Shown here one piece after another: positions 17,079 through 25,116 of a stretch of 55,256 bases of DNA (positions are counted from its first letter, which is position 1; every line of letters begins with the position of its first letter). A program made the position numbers and the translations under genes. Source of the stretch: an uncultured Clostridia bacterium (GTDB lineage: Bacteria; Bacillota; Clostridia; Christensenellales; Aristaeellaceae); NCBI GenBank assembly GCA_944362695.1, contig CALVTQ010000142.1, positions 1 through 55,256 of the forward strand, read 5' to 3'. The notes beneath the pieces were generated by a model. It did not search any database and had not been told where the DNA came from. It saw nothing but the letters and a program-made list of their open reading frames with translations.

Positions 17079-17462
17079 ATGCGGGAGGCGATGGCGAGGC
17101 TGCGGGCAGCGATGACGCCGAAGGCGCTGCTCGTGCTGGGCGCGGTTTTGCTGATCGTCGGGATGATGCGCCGCGAGACGGGTGCGGGCGGATACACCGA
17201 TCTGGAACAGCGCACGGCGAGGACGCTCTCGACGATGGACGGCGCGGGCGATGTGAGCGTGGTGATCCTGACCAGAGCGGTGGGCAGCGCGGGGACGGGC
17301 ATCGGGCTCTCCGGCGGGCAGGAGGCGCAGACACCGGTCGGGGCGATTGCCGTGGCGCAGGGCGCGGGCGATCCGCTCGTGCGCATGGAGCTGGAGGCGG
17401 CGCTGTGCGCGCTGTTGGGACTGCCGGGGACGGCTGTAAGCGTGATGGCGGGAGGCGAATAG
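17079..17462 (+). CDS. spoIIIAG: Stage III sporulation protein AG
   Basis: 127 residues: one N-terminal membrane helix ('ALLVLGAVLLIVGMM'), a short linker, and the ring-building motif region with 'PVGAIAVAQGAGDPLVRMELEAA' and 'LLGLPGTAVSVM' at the C-terminus, as in SpoIIIAG/FliF-like ring domains. It is much shorter than the 229-residue Bacillus protein, mainly in the linker region. GGAAAGGAAGG precedes the ATG. Confidence 0.88.
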   Translation: MREAMARLRAAMTPKALLVLGAVLLIVGMMRRETGAGGYTDLEQRTARTLSTMDGAGDVSVVILTRAVGSAGTGIGLSGGQEAQTPVGAIAVAQGAGDPLVRMELEAALCALLGLPGTAVSVMAGGE

Positions 17463-17984
17463 ATGGAAAATCCGGCGAAAAAAAACAGACCATCGGTCGG
17501 TTTGCGGATTTCGACCGGCGTTCTGTTTCTGGGCATACTGGCCGTGAGTGGGTACATGGGAGCGAAACAGCAAAACCGACCGGCGGTCGGTGTGCCGGTG
17601 TCCTATACGGTGATGGCTTCGGCAGGCGCACAGGACGAAGCAATGGCCGATGTGCGCGCGAGGCTCAAGGGCGAGCGGGAGCAGGAACTTGCGCTGCTTG
17701 ACAGCGTGATCGAGCACCCGGACACGGACAGCGCGACGCGCACGGATGCGCTGGCACAGAAGGCGCAAATCGTCCGTAGAATGGAGATGGAAGCGCAGAT
17801 CGAGGCCGTGATGCTGGGAATGGGCATAGACGGCGAGGCCGTCGGCGGCGAGACGGGCGTGACGATGATGGCAAATGCGCAGGATTTGGCGGACGAACAG
17901 GCCCAAATGCGCCTGATTTCCGCCGCAAGTTCGCAGACGGGTCTTGATCCGAGCAAAATGAAAATCATTCTTGTAAAAAAATAA
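17463..17984 (+). CDS. spoIIIAH: Stage III sporulation protein AH
   Basis: 173 residues: a basic N-terminus, one membrane helix ('ISTGVLFLGILAVSGYM'), then a helical-plus-ring domain with 'ARLKGEREQELALLDSVIE' and 'KMKIILVKK' at the end, matching the SpoIIIAH/YscJ-like domain that pairs with SpoIIQ in the forespore membrane. The ATG follows the spoIIIAG stop directly. Last gene of the operon; a new promoter follows. Confidence 0.92.
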   Translation: MENPAKKNRPSVGLRISTGVLFLGILAVSGYMGAKQQNRPAVGVPVSYTVMASAGAQDEAMADVRARLKGEREQELALLDSVIEHPDTDSATRTDALAQKAQIVRRMEMEAQIEAVMLGMGIDGEAVGGETGVTMMANAQDLADEQAQMRLISAASSQTGLDPSKMKIILVKK

Positions 17985-17995
17985 ACAAGAAAGAA

Positions 17996-18024
17996 TTGTG
18001 CGCGCGGCAAAAATCTGCTATACT
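17996..18024 (+). promoter_or_regulatory. Sigma-A promoter for the gls24-amaP-nusB cluster
   Basis: -35 TTGTGC (17996-18001), 17-bp spacer, -10 TATACT (18019-18024), with GGGAGGTG in the leader before ATG 18054. Confidence 0.7.
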
Positions 18025-18053
18025 ATTGAGTATCCATAGGGAGGTGTTTGAAA

Positions 18054-18767
18054 ATGAACGAAAATTTGACCATTGATATGGAAAAGGATCAGGAAAGCGG
18101 TCAGATCACATATGCCAACGAGGTGATCTCCACCATCGTCAGCGTCGCCACGACGGAAGTCGAAGGCATCGCCGGCATCGTGGGCTCCGGCAGCCTGACC
18201 GGCCTGCTCGGCAAGGGCAGGACGCCGCGCGGCGTGAAGGTGGACATGAACGGGCAGAACGTCAGCGTCGACGTCAGCGTGACTGTCGATTACGGCATCC
18301 CGATTCAGAAGGTCGGCCGCAATGTGCAGGAGAACATCCGCAAGTCTGTGGAATCCATGACCGGACTGCACGTCGTCAAAGTTGACCTGCACGTGGTCGG
18401 CGTGAGCTTTGAGAAGGAAAACCAGGAGATGCAGCAGAGCCAGAAGCTGGCGACCCTGCCGCATGCCGAGGAAGAGCATCCCGCCGTTGAGGAAGCGCCC
18501 GCCGCTGCCGACGAGGAGCAGGTCGAGCCGGAGCTCGTCGAGGATGAGGAGATTGCCGCGGACGAGGAAACCGCTGCGGATGTGGAGCTCGTCGAGGATG
18601 AGGAGACCGCTGCGGACGAGGAGACCGACGCGGAGGAGACCGAGGACGAGACCGAGATCGAAGCGGACGAGGATGACGTGACCGTCGAGGACGAGGCGCA
18701 GGAAGAAGCTGAGGCCGCGGACGATGCGGACGGCGAGAGCGCCGAAGAGCCCGAGAAGGAAGAGTAA
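18054..18767 (+). CDS. Asp23/Gls24 family envelope stress protein with long acidic tail
   Basis: 237 residues. The first 125 form the Gls24 domain: 'ITYANEVISTIVSVATTEVEGI' at the start and 'GMHVVKVDLHVVGVSF'-like closing strands (here 'GLHVVKVDLHVVGVSF'). The remaining 110 residues are almost all Glu, Asp and Ala, including a tandem repeat of 18 codons. Gls24-type proteins are cytoplasmic and held at the membrane by AmaP, encoded next; they are linked to envelope stress tolerance. A TTG at 18048 is also open, but ATG 18054 is better placed after GGGAGGTG. Position before nusB matches yqhY of Bacillus. Confidence 0.9.
   Translation: MNENLTIDMEKDQESGQITYANEVISTIVSVATTEVEGIAGIVGSGSLTGLLGKGRTPRGVKVDMNGQNVSVDVSVTVDYGIPIQKVGRNVQENIRKSVESMTGLHVVKVDLHVVGVSFEKENQEMQQSQKLATLPHAEEEHPAVEEAPAAADEEQVEPELVEDEEIAADEETAADVELVEDEETAADEETDAEETEDETEIEADEDDVTVEDEAQEEAEAADDADGESAEEPEKEE
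18531..18638 (+). repeat. Tandem 54-bp repeat in the acidic tail of the Gls24 protein
   Basis: Two head-to-tail copies of a 54-base unit (18531-18584 and 18585-18638), each opening GAGCTCGTCGAGGATGAGGA, encode the related 18-residue blocks starting 'ELVEDEE'. The second copy has diverged slightly. In-frame duplication is the simplest origin. Confidence 0.75.
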
Positions 18768-18814
18768 TCGTATCATTTCATTGAGGATTTCATATCTAAA
18801 AGGAGGAGATACGC

Positions 18815-19630
18815 TTGAAACATCCCGTGAGAGACCGGGCGCTGATTCTGCTGTGCGCACTGGTCGCGCTGCTTGGCGGCGCCGGATGTGCCGCTGTTGT
18901 GTTGGGAAAGATCAGTCTGACTCCGGTGATTGAGCTGATGACGCGGCTGTCGCAGAACGACGTCAAGGCCCGCGCCGCGCTGATCATTGCGGCCGTGGTG
19001 CTTGTGCTGCTCGGTCTGCTGCTGTTCTTTGTCACGCTGCCGGCCAAGAAGAAGCGTTCCAGCAATTTCGCGATTCAGCAGAATGAGAACGGCATGGTCC
19101 GCATCTCGCTCAAGGCGCTCGAGGCGCTCGTGCAGCGCTGCCTGAACCAGCATGCCGAGCTGAAGGTGATCACCTCCTCGCTGTTCAGCGATGAGGAGAC
19201 CGTCCGCGTGGATGTTCACATCGCGCTGCAGTCGGACATCAGCATGCCGCTGGCCGTCTCCGCGCTGCAGAAGCAGATCAAGCGCTATCTGGAAGCCTGC
19301 TCCGGCGTGGCCGTGAAGGAGGTTCGCGTGTTCGTGGACGGCACGACCGCCCCGAGCCCGAGCACCGAGCCCTCGCCCTATGCCATCCCGCAGTCGCTGC
19401 TGGGCATCGGCGCTGAGGCGCTGCCTGCCGCGCAGGACGGCGAGAAGGCCAAGGCCGAGACGCCTGCCAGTGAGGAGAAGCCCGCCGAGCCGGAAGCTCC
19501 GGCCGCGAGCGCAAGCACCGAGGAAACCGCTGACGCGCCCAAGGACGATGCGCCTGCCGCTGAGCAGGAGGCTTCCGATGCCAAGGACGCCGAGGAAGAG
19601 ACGAAGGACGAGGTTGAAGCGACATGGTAA
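18815..19630 (+). CDS. amaP: AmaP-like alkaline-shock membrane anchor protein
   Basis: 271 residues from a TTG start preceded by AGGAGGAG. Two membrane helices (near residues 9-31 and 52-75) flank a short loop, as in AmaP. A Gls24-like cytoplasmic domain follows ('GMVRISLKALEALVQRCLNQ', 'VDVHIALQSDISMPLAVSALQ'), then an 80-residue Pro/Ala/Glu-rich tail. AmaP-type proteins recruit Asp23/Gls24 proteins to the membrane; the partner is the preceding gene. The tail is again low-complexity and acidic. Confidence 0.85.
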   Translation: MKHPVRDRALILLCALVALLGGAGCAAVVLGKISLTPVIELMTRLSQNDVKARAALIIAAVVLVLLGLLLFFVTLPAKKKRSSNFAIQQNENGMVRISLKALEALVQRCLNQHAELKVITSSLFSDEETVRVDVHIALQSDISMPLAVSALQKQIKRYLEACSGVAVKEVRVFVDGTTAPSPSTEPSPYAIPQSLLGIGAEALPAAQDGEKAKAETPASEEKPAEPEAPAASASTEETADAPKDDAPAAEQEASDAKDAEEETKDEVEATW

Positions 19631-19866
19631 ATTGGAAGACATTTTTCTCGCAGCTGCTCACGCCCGGTACGGCGCCCTGCGCGGTGTTCGGCGCGGCCAT
19701 CGGCATTGTGTTTGCCGTGCTCTGCCTGACCATCGGTGCGGCCAAGACGCTGCTCATCGGCATTTTCTGCCTGATCGGCGCGTTCCTGGGCGGCGTGAAG
19801 GATAAAGCGGGCTTCATCAGGAAGATCATCCTCTTTTTCCATCGCGAGGACAGCGACGCGATGTAA
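19624..19866 (+). CDS. DUF2273-type small membrane protein
   Basis: 80 residues, overlapping the end of amaP by 7 bases. Two hydrophobic helices ('AVFGAAIGIVFAVLCLTIG' and 'LIGIFCLIGAFLGG') followed by 'KDKAGF', the usual DUF2273 pattern. These proteins regularly accompany Gls24 and AmaP and are presumed part of the same membrane complex; molecular role unknown. Confidence 0.85.
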   Translation: MVNWKTFFSQLLTPGTAPCAVFGAAIGIVFAVLCLTIGAAKTLLIGIFCLIGAFLGGVKDKAGFIRKIILFFHREDSDAM

Positions 19867-19882
19867 GCGACAAACATCACAT

Positions 19883-19922
19883 GCAGTTCATTCTCCCGGC
19901 GATTGTCGAGAGAATGAATTGC
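19883..19922 (+). other. Long hairpin in the nusB leader
   Basis: A 13-base arm (19883-19895) pairs with 19910-19922 with a single G-U pair and a 14-base loop. It starts 16 bases after the DUF2273 stop and ends 33 bases before the nusB ATG. No T tract follows, so it is not an ordinary terminator; it could be a processing or stability site, or a site affecting nusB translation. Confidence 0.6.
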
Positions 19923-19955
19923 GTACATTCTGAATTGATCGGAGTAAGAACGAAC

Positions 19956-20360
19956 ATGGCACGTCCTATTGCACGAGAGGCCGCGATGCAGCTCGTCTTC
20001 GAGCAGCTCTTCGGCGGAGATGACACGAGCGAGACGCTGGTGGATTTGATCGATTATCAGCCGGGCGAGGCAGACCGTCACTACATTGACGATGTGGTTC
20101 TCGGCGTTCACGAGCATGCGCAGGAGATCGACCGCGAGATCGCGGCGTGTCTGCGCGGCTGGACGCTGGCGCGCATTTCCCGCGTGGATCACGCGATTCT
20201 GCGCCTGTCCGTCTATGAAATGAAGTACGCCAAGCTGCCGCCCGCCGTCTCGATCAACGAGGCCGTGGAGCTGACGCGCAAGTATTCCGGCGAGGAATCC
20301 TGCGGGTTTGTCAACGGCGTGCTGGGCACCATAAGCAGAAAGCTGGCTGCACAGGCATGA
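19956..20360 (+). CDS. nusB: Transcription antitermination factor NusB
   Basis: 134 residues, all-helical. NusB with NusE binds boxA RNA to promote antitermination, mainly on rRNA operons. Seen: 'REAAMQLVFEQLF' near the start, 'WTLARISRVDHAILRLSVYEM', 'SINEAVELTRKYSGEESCGFVNGVLGTI' at the end (core of the family). Start set at ATG 19956 ('ARPIAREAA'); a longer frame from 19881 would include the leader hairpin. Stop overlaps the next gene by ATGA. Confidence 0.92.
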   Translation: MARPIAREAAMQLVFEQLFGGDDTSETLVDLIDYQPGEADRHYIDDVVLGVHEHAQEIDREIAACLRGWTLARISRVDHAILRLSVYEMKYAKLPPAVSINEAVELTRKYSGEESCGFVNGVLGTISRKLAAQA

Positions 20361-21325
20361 GGGCTGTTCTGGGCATCGACACGAGCTGCTACACGACATC
20401 GGCGGCGCTCGTGTCCACATCCGGCAGGTTGATCGCCTCCTCGCGAAGACTCCTCGTGGTCAAGGAGGGCGCACGCGGGCTCATGCAGTCCGAGGGCGTA
20501 TTTCAGCATGTCAAGAATCTGCCGGATATGATCCGCGAGGTGATGGATCAGGCGGGCGATGCGCAGATCTGCGCGGTGTGCGCGAGCGTGCGTCCGCGTC
20601 CGGCGGAGGAGTCGTATATGCCCGTTTTCCGAACAGGAGAAGGCCAGGCACGCGCAGCGGCGGCACTGCTGCGCGTTCCTTTTTATGCGACGAACCATCA
20701 ACAGGGTCACGTGCGCGCAGCGATGGTCGACTCCGGCATTGAGGGAGGCGAGCCGTTTCTGGCGCTGCATCTGTCGGGCGGCACGACGGAGCTGCTGTAC
20801 TGCGAGGGCGAGAAGCTGACGCTGCTGGGCGGCAGTCTCGATCTGCACGCAGGGCAGCTCGTGGATCGCACGGGTGTGCGCTTGAAGATGCCGTTCCCGG
20901 CGGGACCGTATCTGGAAAAGCTGGCGATGCAGGGCAAGGCGCAGGGACTGATCGGCGTATCGGTCAAGGGCGTCAACTGCTGCCTGGCGGGCGCGGAGAA
21001 CAAGACGGCGAAATGGATCGAGGCGGGCGAGATGACGCGCGAGCAGATTGCCGCCGAGGTGTTCGACTTTTTGGCGCGCACGATCGAGCGTACGATCGAG
21101 GCGGCCTGCAAGCAGACGGGCGCGAAGCAGGCGCTGCTTGCGGGCGGCGTGGCGAGCTCGACGCTGCTGCGCGATATGCTGCGTGAGCGGGCGAAAAAGC
21201 GCAGGCTCGATTGCAGGCTGTGCTTCGCGAGGCCCGAGCTCTCCGGCGACAACGCGGTGGGCGTTGCGCTGCTGGGCGCGCAGGCATATAATAAGGAAAG
21301 AAAACAGAGCGCAGACGCGCTTTGA
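20357..21325 (+). CDS. TsaD/Kae1-like protein (glycoprotease M22 family paralogue)
   Basis: 322 residues with an ASKHA ATPase fold. 'GIDTSCYTTSAALV' is the phosphate-1 loop; H114-x-x-x-H118 in 'NHQQGHVRAA' is the metal pair; 'LHLSGGTTELL' and 'LLAGGVASSTLLRD' are the further nucleotide loops. Genuine TsaD has 'GIETSCDETS' and 'HxxGHxxS', so this is a divergent clostridial relative, not clearly the t6A enzyme. It might replace or modify TsaD function, but that is inference. Four-base overlap with nusB. Confidence 0.75.
   Translation: MRAVLGIDTSCYTTSAALVSTSGRLIASSRRLLVVKEGARGLMQSEGVFQHVKNLPDMIREVMDQAGDAQICAVCASVRPRPAEESYMPVFRTGEGQARAAAALLRVPFYATNHQQGHVRAAMVDSGIEGGEPFLALHLSGGTTELLYCEGEKLTLLGGSLDLHAGQLVDRTGVRLKMPFPAGPYLEKLAMQGKAQGLIGVSVKGVNCCLAGAENKTAKWIEAGEMTREQIAAEVFDFLARTIERTIEAACKQTGAKQALLAGGVASSTLLRDMLRERAKKRRLDCRLCFARPELSGDNAVGVALLGAQAYNKERKQSADAL
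21264..21292 (+). promoter_or_regulatory. Candidate internal promoter ahead of folD
   Basis: -35 TTGCGC (21264-21269), 17-bp spacer, -10 TATAAT (21287-21292), inside the 3' end of the TsaD-like gene. It would drive folD-xseAB-ispA independently. Confidence 0.5.
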
Positions 21326-21361
21326 CATACTTAATACTGCGGATAACAGGAGGAATGGACG

Positions 21362-22210
21362 ATGGCGGCGACGCTGATCGATGGACGTGCCGTGGCACGC
21401 GATGTAAAGGAACGCATTGCAGTCAAGACTGCGGAGATGATCGCCTGGGGCATCACGCCCCATCTGGCTGTCGTGCTGGTGGGCGAGAACCCGGCCAGCC
21501 AGGTCTATGTGCGCAACAAGGAGAACGCCTGCATCAAGGCGGGCATCCGCTCCACGGTGATTCGCCTTGACGAGGACTGCACGCAGCAGACCCTCGAGGA
21601 CACGGTCAAGAAGCTCAACGACGACGAGAGCGTGCACGGCATTCTCGTGCAGCTCCCGCTGCCGAAGCACCTCGACGAAGCGAGCGTGCTGCGCCTGATC
21701 GACCCGGACAAGGATGTCGACGGCTTCCACGCGATGAACTCCGGCAGGCTGATGAACGGCCAGCCCGCGTTCGTGCCGTGCACGCCGCTGGGCGTCATGG
21801 AACTGCTCAAGGCATATGACATCGACCCGAACGGCAAGCGCGCTGTGGTCATCGGCAGGAGCAACATCGTCGGCAAGCCGATGGCGATGCTGCTGCTGGC
21901 GGCGAACGCGACGGTCACCATCTGCCATTCGCGCACGCAGAATCTCGCCGAGATCACGCGCGATGCGGACATCCTCGTTGCCGCTGTGGGCAGGGCGAAT
22001 TTCGTGAAGGCCGATATGGTCAAGCCCGGCGCGGCGGTCATCGACGTGGGCATCAACCGCGTGGACGGCAAGCTCGTGGGCGACGTGGATTTCGACGCGG
22101 TTTCCGAGGTCGCGGGCCACATCACGCCTGTGCCGGGCGGTGTCGGCCAGATGACCATCGCGATGCTGCTGTGCAACACGCTGGACGCGGCGGCCAAGCG
22201 TGGCCGGTAA
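21362..22210 (+). CDS. folD: Methylenetetrahydrofolate dehydrogenase/cyclohydrolase
   Basis: 282 residues. A bifunctional one-carbon enzyme that oxidises 5,10-methylene-THF with NADP and hydrolyses the product to 10-formyl-THF. 'QVY49VRNK53' carries the catalytic tyrosine and lysine; '[13 protein letters not shown]', 'DVDGFHAMN', '[13 protein letters not shown]' (dinucleotide fold) and the closing '[16 protein letters not shown]' are all present. Normal length. Overlaps xseA by 11 bases. Confidence 0.96.
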   Translation: MAATLIDGRAVARDVKERIAVKTAEMIAWGITPHLAVVLVGENPASQVYVRNKENACIKAGIRSTVIRLDEDCTQQTLEDTVKKLNDDESVHGILVQLPLPKHLDEASVLRLIDPDKDVDGFHAMNSGRLMNGQPAFVPCTPLGVMELLKAYDIDPNGKRAVVIGRSNIVGKPMAMLLLAANATVTICHSRTQNLAEITRDADILVAAVGRANFVKADMVKPGAAVIDVGINRVDGKLVGDVDFDAVSEVAGHITPVPGGVGQMTIAMLLCNTLDAAAKRGR

Positions 22211-23414
22211 GCTGTCGCTGAGCGTCACTCAGCTCAACGAATACGTCAGACGCCTGTTTCAGATGGACCCGATGCTGCGCAGCGTCGAGGTTAAGGGCGA
22301 GATCAGCAACCTGAAATTTCACCAGACAGGCGCGATTTTCTTTACATTAAAGGACGAAAACGCGGCGATTTCCTGCGTGATGTACGCGCAGGACACGCTC
22401 AATCTTCAGACCGAGCCGTTTGAGGGCATGCGCGTGATCGTATCGGGCAGCGTCAGCCTGTACACAAAGGGCGGACAATACCAGCTCTACGCGAAAAACA
22501 TCCGCGCGGAGGGCATGGGCGTGCTCTACGAACGGCTGCTCGCGCTGAAGGCAAAGCTGTCATCGGAGGGGCTGTTCGAAGCGGAGCGCAAGCGTCCCAT
22601 CCGGCAGTTCATCGACACGATCGGCGTGGTCTCCTCGCCGACGGGCGCGGTCATACACGACATCATGAACGTATCGCTGCGGCGTGACCCGCAGGCGAGA
22701 ATCCTGCTCTGCCCGGTTCGCGTGCAGGGCATGGGCGCGGCGGACGAGGTCGCCGAGGCGATTCGTCTGCTCGAGCAGGTCGGCAGCGTCAGCGTCATCA
22801 TCGTGGCGCGCGGCGGCGGGTCGATGGAGGATCTGTGGACATTCAACGAGGAGCGCGTCGTGCGGGCGGTCGCAGCCTGCACAAAGCCCATCGTGTCGGC
22901 TGTCGGCCATGAGACCGATGTGACGCTCTGCGACCTTGCGGCCGATCTGCGCGCGCCGACGCCGTCCGCTGCGGCGGAATGTGTAGTCACGCGGCGCGAG
23001 GAGATTCTTGGCTGGATCGCCGATGCGAAGGACGCGCTAGGCAGGGAGATTCGCCGGAGGATCGAGCAGGCAGAGGGCGAGCTGCATTTGGCGCAGGCGA
23101 GGCTTGCGGCGTGCAGTCCGCAGGCGTATATATATAAGGAAGAGGAACGATTGGCACGCTCGAAGGCGGCGCTTCGTCAGGCGGCTGCGACGCAGATGAC
23201 GCGCTGCACAGAGCGGCTCGTACAGAAACGGCGCGAGCTCGAATTGCTCAGTCCGTATCAAGTGCTCGCACGCGGATACGCCATCGTCATGCGGGACGGC
23301 GCGCCCGTCGAATCGGCGGCGATGCTCGCTGCGGGCGATCACGTGACGCTGAAATTGAAGGATGGCAGCGTGCGTGCGGAGGTTCTTGCCGAACAAAAGG
23401 AGGATGCGAAGTGA
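22200..23414 (+). CDS. xseA: Exodeoxyribonuclease VII large subunit
   Basis: 404 residues from GTG 22200. N-terminal OB fold ('[14 protein letters not shown]', '[20 protein letters not shown]'), the catalytic core ('[17 protein letters not shown]', '[16 protein letters not shown]', '[17 protein letters not shown]', '[23 protein letters not shown]') and a C-terminal coiled coil. With XseB it degrades single-stranded DNA to oligonucleotides. Normal length, intact motifs. Confidence 0.95.
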   Translation: MAGKLSLSVTQLNEYVRRLFQMDPMLRSVEVKGEISNLKFHQTGAIFFTLKDENAAISCVMYAQDTLNLQTEPFEGMRVIVSGSVSLYTKGGQYQLYAKNIRAEGMGVLYERLLALKAKLSSEGLFEAERKRPIRQFIDTIGVVSSPTGAVIHDIMNVSLRRDPQARILLCPVRVQGMGAADEVAEAIRLLEQVGSVSVIIVARGGGSMEDLWTFNEERVVRAVAACTKPIVSAVGHETDVTLCDLAADLRAPTPSAAAECVVTRREEILGWIADAKDALGREIRRRIEQAEGELHLAQARLAACSPQAYIYKEEERLARSKAALRQAAATQMTRCTERLVQKRRELELLSPYQVLARGYAIVMRDGAPVESAAMLAAGDHVTLKLKDGSVRAEVLAEQKEDAK

Positions 23415-23641
23415 CGGCGAAGAAAAAGACGAAGCTCTCCTTTGAGGAAGGCATGGACGCGCTGGACGCGATGACGCAGAAACTCAGCGACGGCGGGCTG
23501 ACGCTCGAGGATTCGATCAAGACATACGAGGAGGGCATGCAGCTCGCAGCCCGGCTCGAGGAAATGCTCGCCGCGCAGAAGAAGCGCATCGAGCAGATAG
23601 ACAGAGAGACAGCGGAGATCACACCGTTTGAAGAGGAGTGA
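23411..23641 (+). CDS. xseB: Exodeoxyribonuclease VII small subunit
   Basis: 76 residues from GTG 23411, overlapping xseA by GTGA. 'LSFEEGMDALDAMTQKL' and 'LTLEDSIKTYEEGMQLA' are the two conserved helices that pack around the large subunit. Confidence 0.94.
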   Translation: MTAKKKTKLSFEEGMDALDAMTQKLSDGGLTLEDSIKTYEEGMQLAARLEEMLAAQKKRIEQIDRETAEITPFEEE

Positions 23642-23647
23642 AAGACG

Positions 23648-24559
23648 ATGTATCAGGAGCAATACAGCCGGTACGTGAGCATGGTTGAGGAAGCGCTGGA
23701 AAGCCTTCTGCCGCAGACTGCGGACGCATGCCCGGCGAAGGGGCACGCGATTCCGGCGTACCTGTGCGAGACGATGCGTTACAGCCTGCTGGCGGGCGGC
23801 AAGCGCGTGAGGCCCGTGCTGCTGCTGGCGGCGTGCGATATGCTCGGCGGCGACATGGAGCAGGCGAAGACGGCGGCGGGCGCGCTGGAGATGATCCACA
23901 CGTATTCGCTGATTCACGACGATCTGCCGGGCATGGACGACGACGATTACCGCCGGGGCAGGCTCACCAACCACAAGGTTTACGGCGTGGGCCACGCGAT
24001 TCTGGCGGGCGACGGCCTGCTCAACTACGCCTACGAGTGCCTGCTCAAGAACGCGCTCGATCATCCGCAGAACATGGAGGGCCTGGTGCGCGCGGCGAGC
24101 GTGATTGCGGGGCGTGCGGGCGTGGGCGGCATGGTCGCGGGCCAGAGCCTCGACCTGCTCAGCGAGCACACGGAGCCGGATGCGGATCGCCTTTCCTACA
24201 TCCACACGCACAAGACGGCGGATCTTTTGACCGCGCCGCTTCTGGCCGCCGGCCACATTGCGGGCGCGACGAAGGCGGAATTCGAGGCGCTGGAAGCGTT
24301 CGGCATGAGTCTGGGCATCGCGTTCCAGATCGACGACGACCTGCTGGACGTGGAGGGCGACGCGGCGCAGCTGGGCAAGCAGACGGGCATGGACGCGCAG
24401 CGCGGCAAGATGACGTGGCCGTCGCTCGTTGGCGTGGAGCGCTCGCGCGAAAAGAGCGCGCAGCTTTGGACGCAGGCGGAGGAGGCGCTCGGCGTCTTCG
24501 GCGAGAAGGCGTGGTTCCTGCGCGCGTTCGCTGAGGGCCTTCGCGGCAGAAAGAAATAA
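23648..24559 (+). CDS. ispA: Polyprenyl (farnesyl) diphosphate synthase
   Basis: 303 residues. Condenses isopentenyl diphosphate with allylic diphosphates. First aspartate-rich motif 'HDDLPGMDDDD' (residues 90-100) with a two-residue insertion typical of bacterial FPP synthases, 'GGKRVRP' substrate lysine/arginine region, and second motif 'FQIDDDLLD' near residue 230. Together with dxs 2.6 kb downstream it frames the OLE RNA region. GAGTGAAAGACG before the ATG. Confidence 0.93.
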   Translation: MYQEQYSRYVSMVEEALESLLPQTADACPAKGHAIPAYLCETMRYSLLAGGKRVRPVLLLAACDMLGGDMEQAKTAAGALEMIHTYSLIHDDLPGMDDDDYRRGRLTNHKVYGVGHAILAGDGLLNYAYECLLKNALDHPQNMEGLVRAASVIAGRAGVGGMVAGQSLDLLSEHTEPDADRLSYIHTHKTADLLTAPLLAAGHIAGATKAEFEALEAFGMSLGIAFQIDDDLLDVEGDAAQLGKQTGMDAQRGKMTWPSLVGVERSREKSAQLWTQAEEALGVFGEKAWFLRAFAEGLRGRKK

Positions 24560-24598
24560 GGCGCACAGGGGCAAAAGGTATTCTTGGAGGGACATCCT

Positions 24599-25045
24599 TT
24601 GAACATTTTCATTGAGATCATCAGCAACCGGGTGATACAGGCTGCGGCCATCGCATGGGCGATCGCACAGGCACTCAAGGTGATTCTGACGCTCGCGGTC
24701 AGCAAGCGGTTTGACAGCTCGCGCGTGCTCGGCTCCGGCGGCATGCCAAGCTCCCATTCGGCGATGGCCTGCGCGATGGTGATGACGATCGGATACACGG
24801 ACGGCTTCAGCTCGCCGATCTTTGCGCTCGCGTTCTGCTTTGCATGCGTGGTGATGTATGACGCGGCGGGCGTGCGCCGCTCCACCGGCAAAAATGCGGC
24901 TGTGCTCAACCACATTCTGGACGGCCTGTCCGGCAATGGATATGTGTTTGACGAGGAGAGGCTCAAGGAGCTGGTCGGCCATACGCCGCTTCAGGTCATG
25001 GCGGGCGCGCTGCTGGGCATTCTGGTCGGCACGCTGATTGCATAA
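24599..25045 (+). CDS. Divergent PAP2-family (DUF212/YuiD-like) membrane protein
   Basis: 148 residues, about four membrane helices. 'GSGGMPSSHSAMACAM' matches the phosphate-contacting S-S-H-S region, and 'VVMYDAAGVRRSTGKNA' the R-x-x-x-G-K-x-A motif of the family. Members may dephosphorylate prenyl or lipid phosphates, which would suit a neighbour of ispA; no member-specific activity can be read here. The TTG at 24599 has GGAGGG 7 bases upstream and is preferred to an in-frame TTG at 24584. Confidence 0.83.
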   Translation: MNIFIEIISNRVIQAAAIAWAIAQALKVILTLAVSKRFDSSRVLGSGGMPSSHSAMACAMVMTIGYTDGFSSPIFALAFCFACVVMYDAAGVRRSTGKNAAVLNHILDGLSGNGYVFDEERLKELVGHTPLQVMAGALLGILVGTLIA

Positions 25046-25081
25046 AATCACGGCGTATGCATAAATGATGGATGATGGGAC

Positions 25082-25110
25082 TTGCGTAAAGATTGGGAAT
25101 ATGCTATAAT
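25082..25110 (+). promoter_or_regulatory. Sigma-A promoter of the OLE RNA
   Basis: -35 TTGCGT (25082-25087), 17-bp spacer, perfect -10 TATAAT (25105-25110). Predicted transcript start about 25117, one base before the 5' arm of the long-range closing helix. Confidence 0.8.
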
Positions 25111-25116
25111 GCGCAT

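Noticed and set aside
17494-17591. CGGTCGGTTT and AAACCGACCG inverted copies and an ACCGACC/GGTCGGT palindrome in spoIIIAH, resembling TetR-type operators
   Set aside because: They lie inside the coding sequence and encode the repeated peptide N-R-P-x-V-G; no nearby regulator, so coding coincidence is simpler.
16295-17701. A 468-codon plus-strand frame across spoIIIAE-AH
   Set aside because: Out of frame with all conserved SpoIIIA proteins; Gly/Arg/Asp-rich shadow of GC-rich DNA.
23090-23145. TTGCGG-17-TATATA promoter-like sequence in xseA
   Set aside because: Weak -10 and no gene start nearby that needs it.
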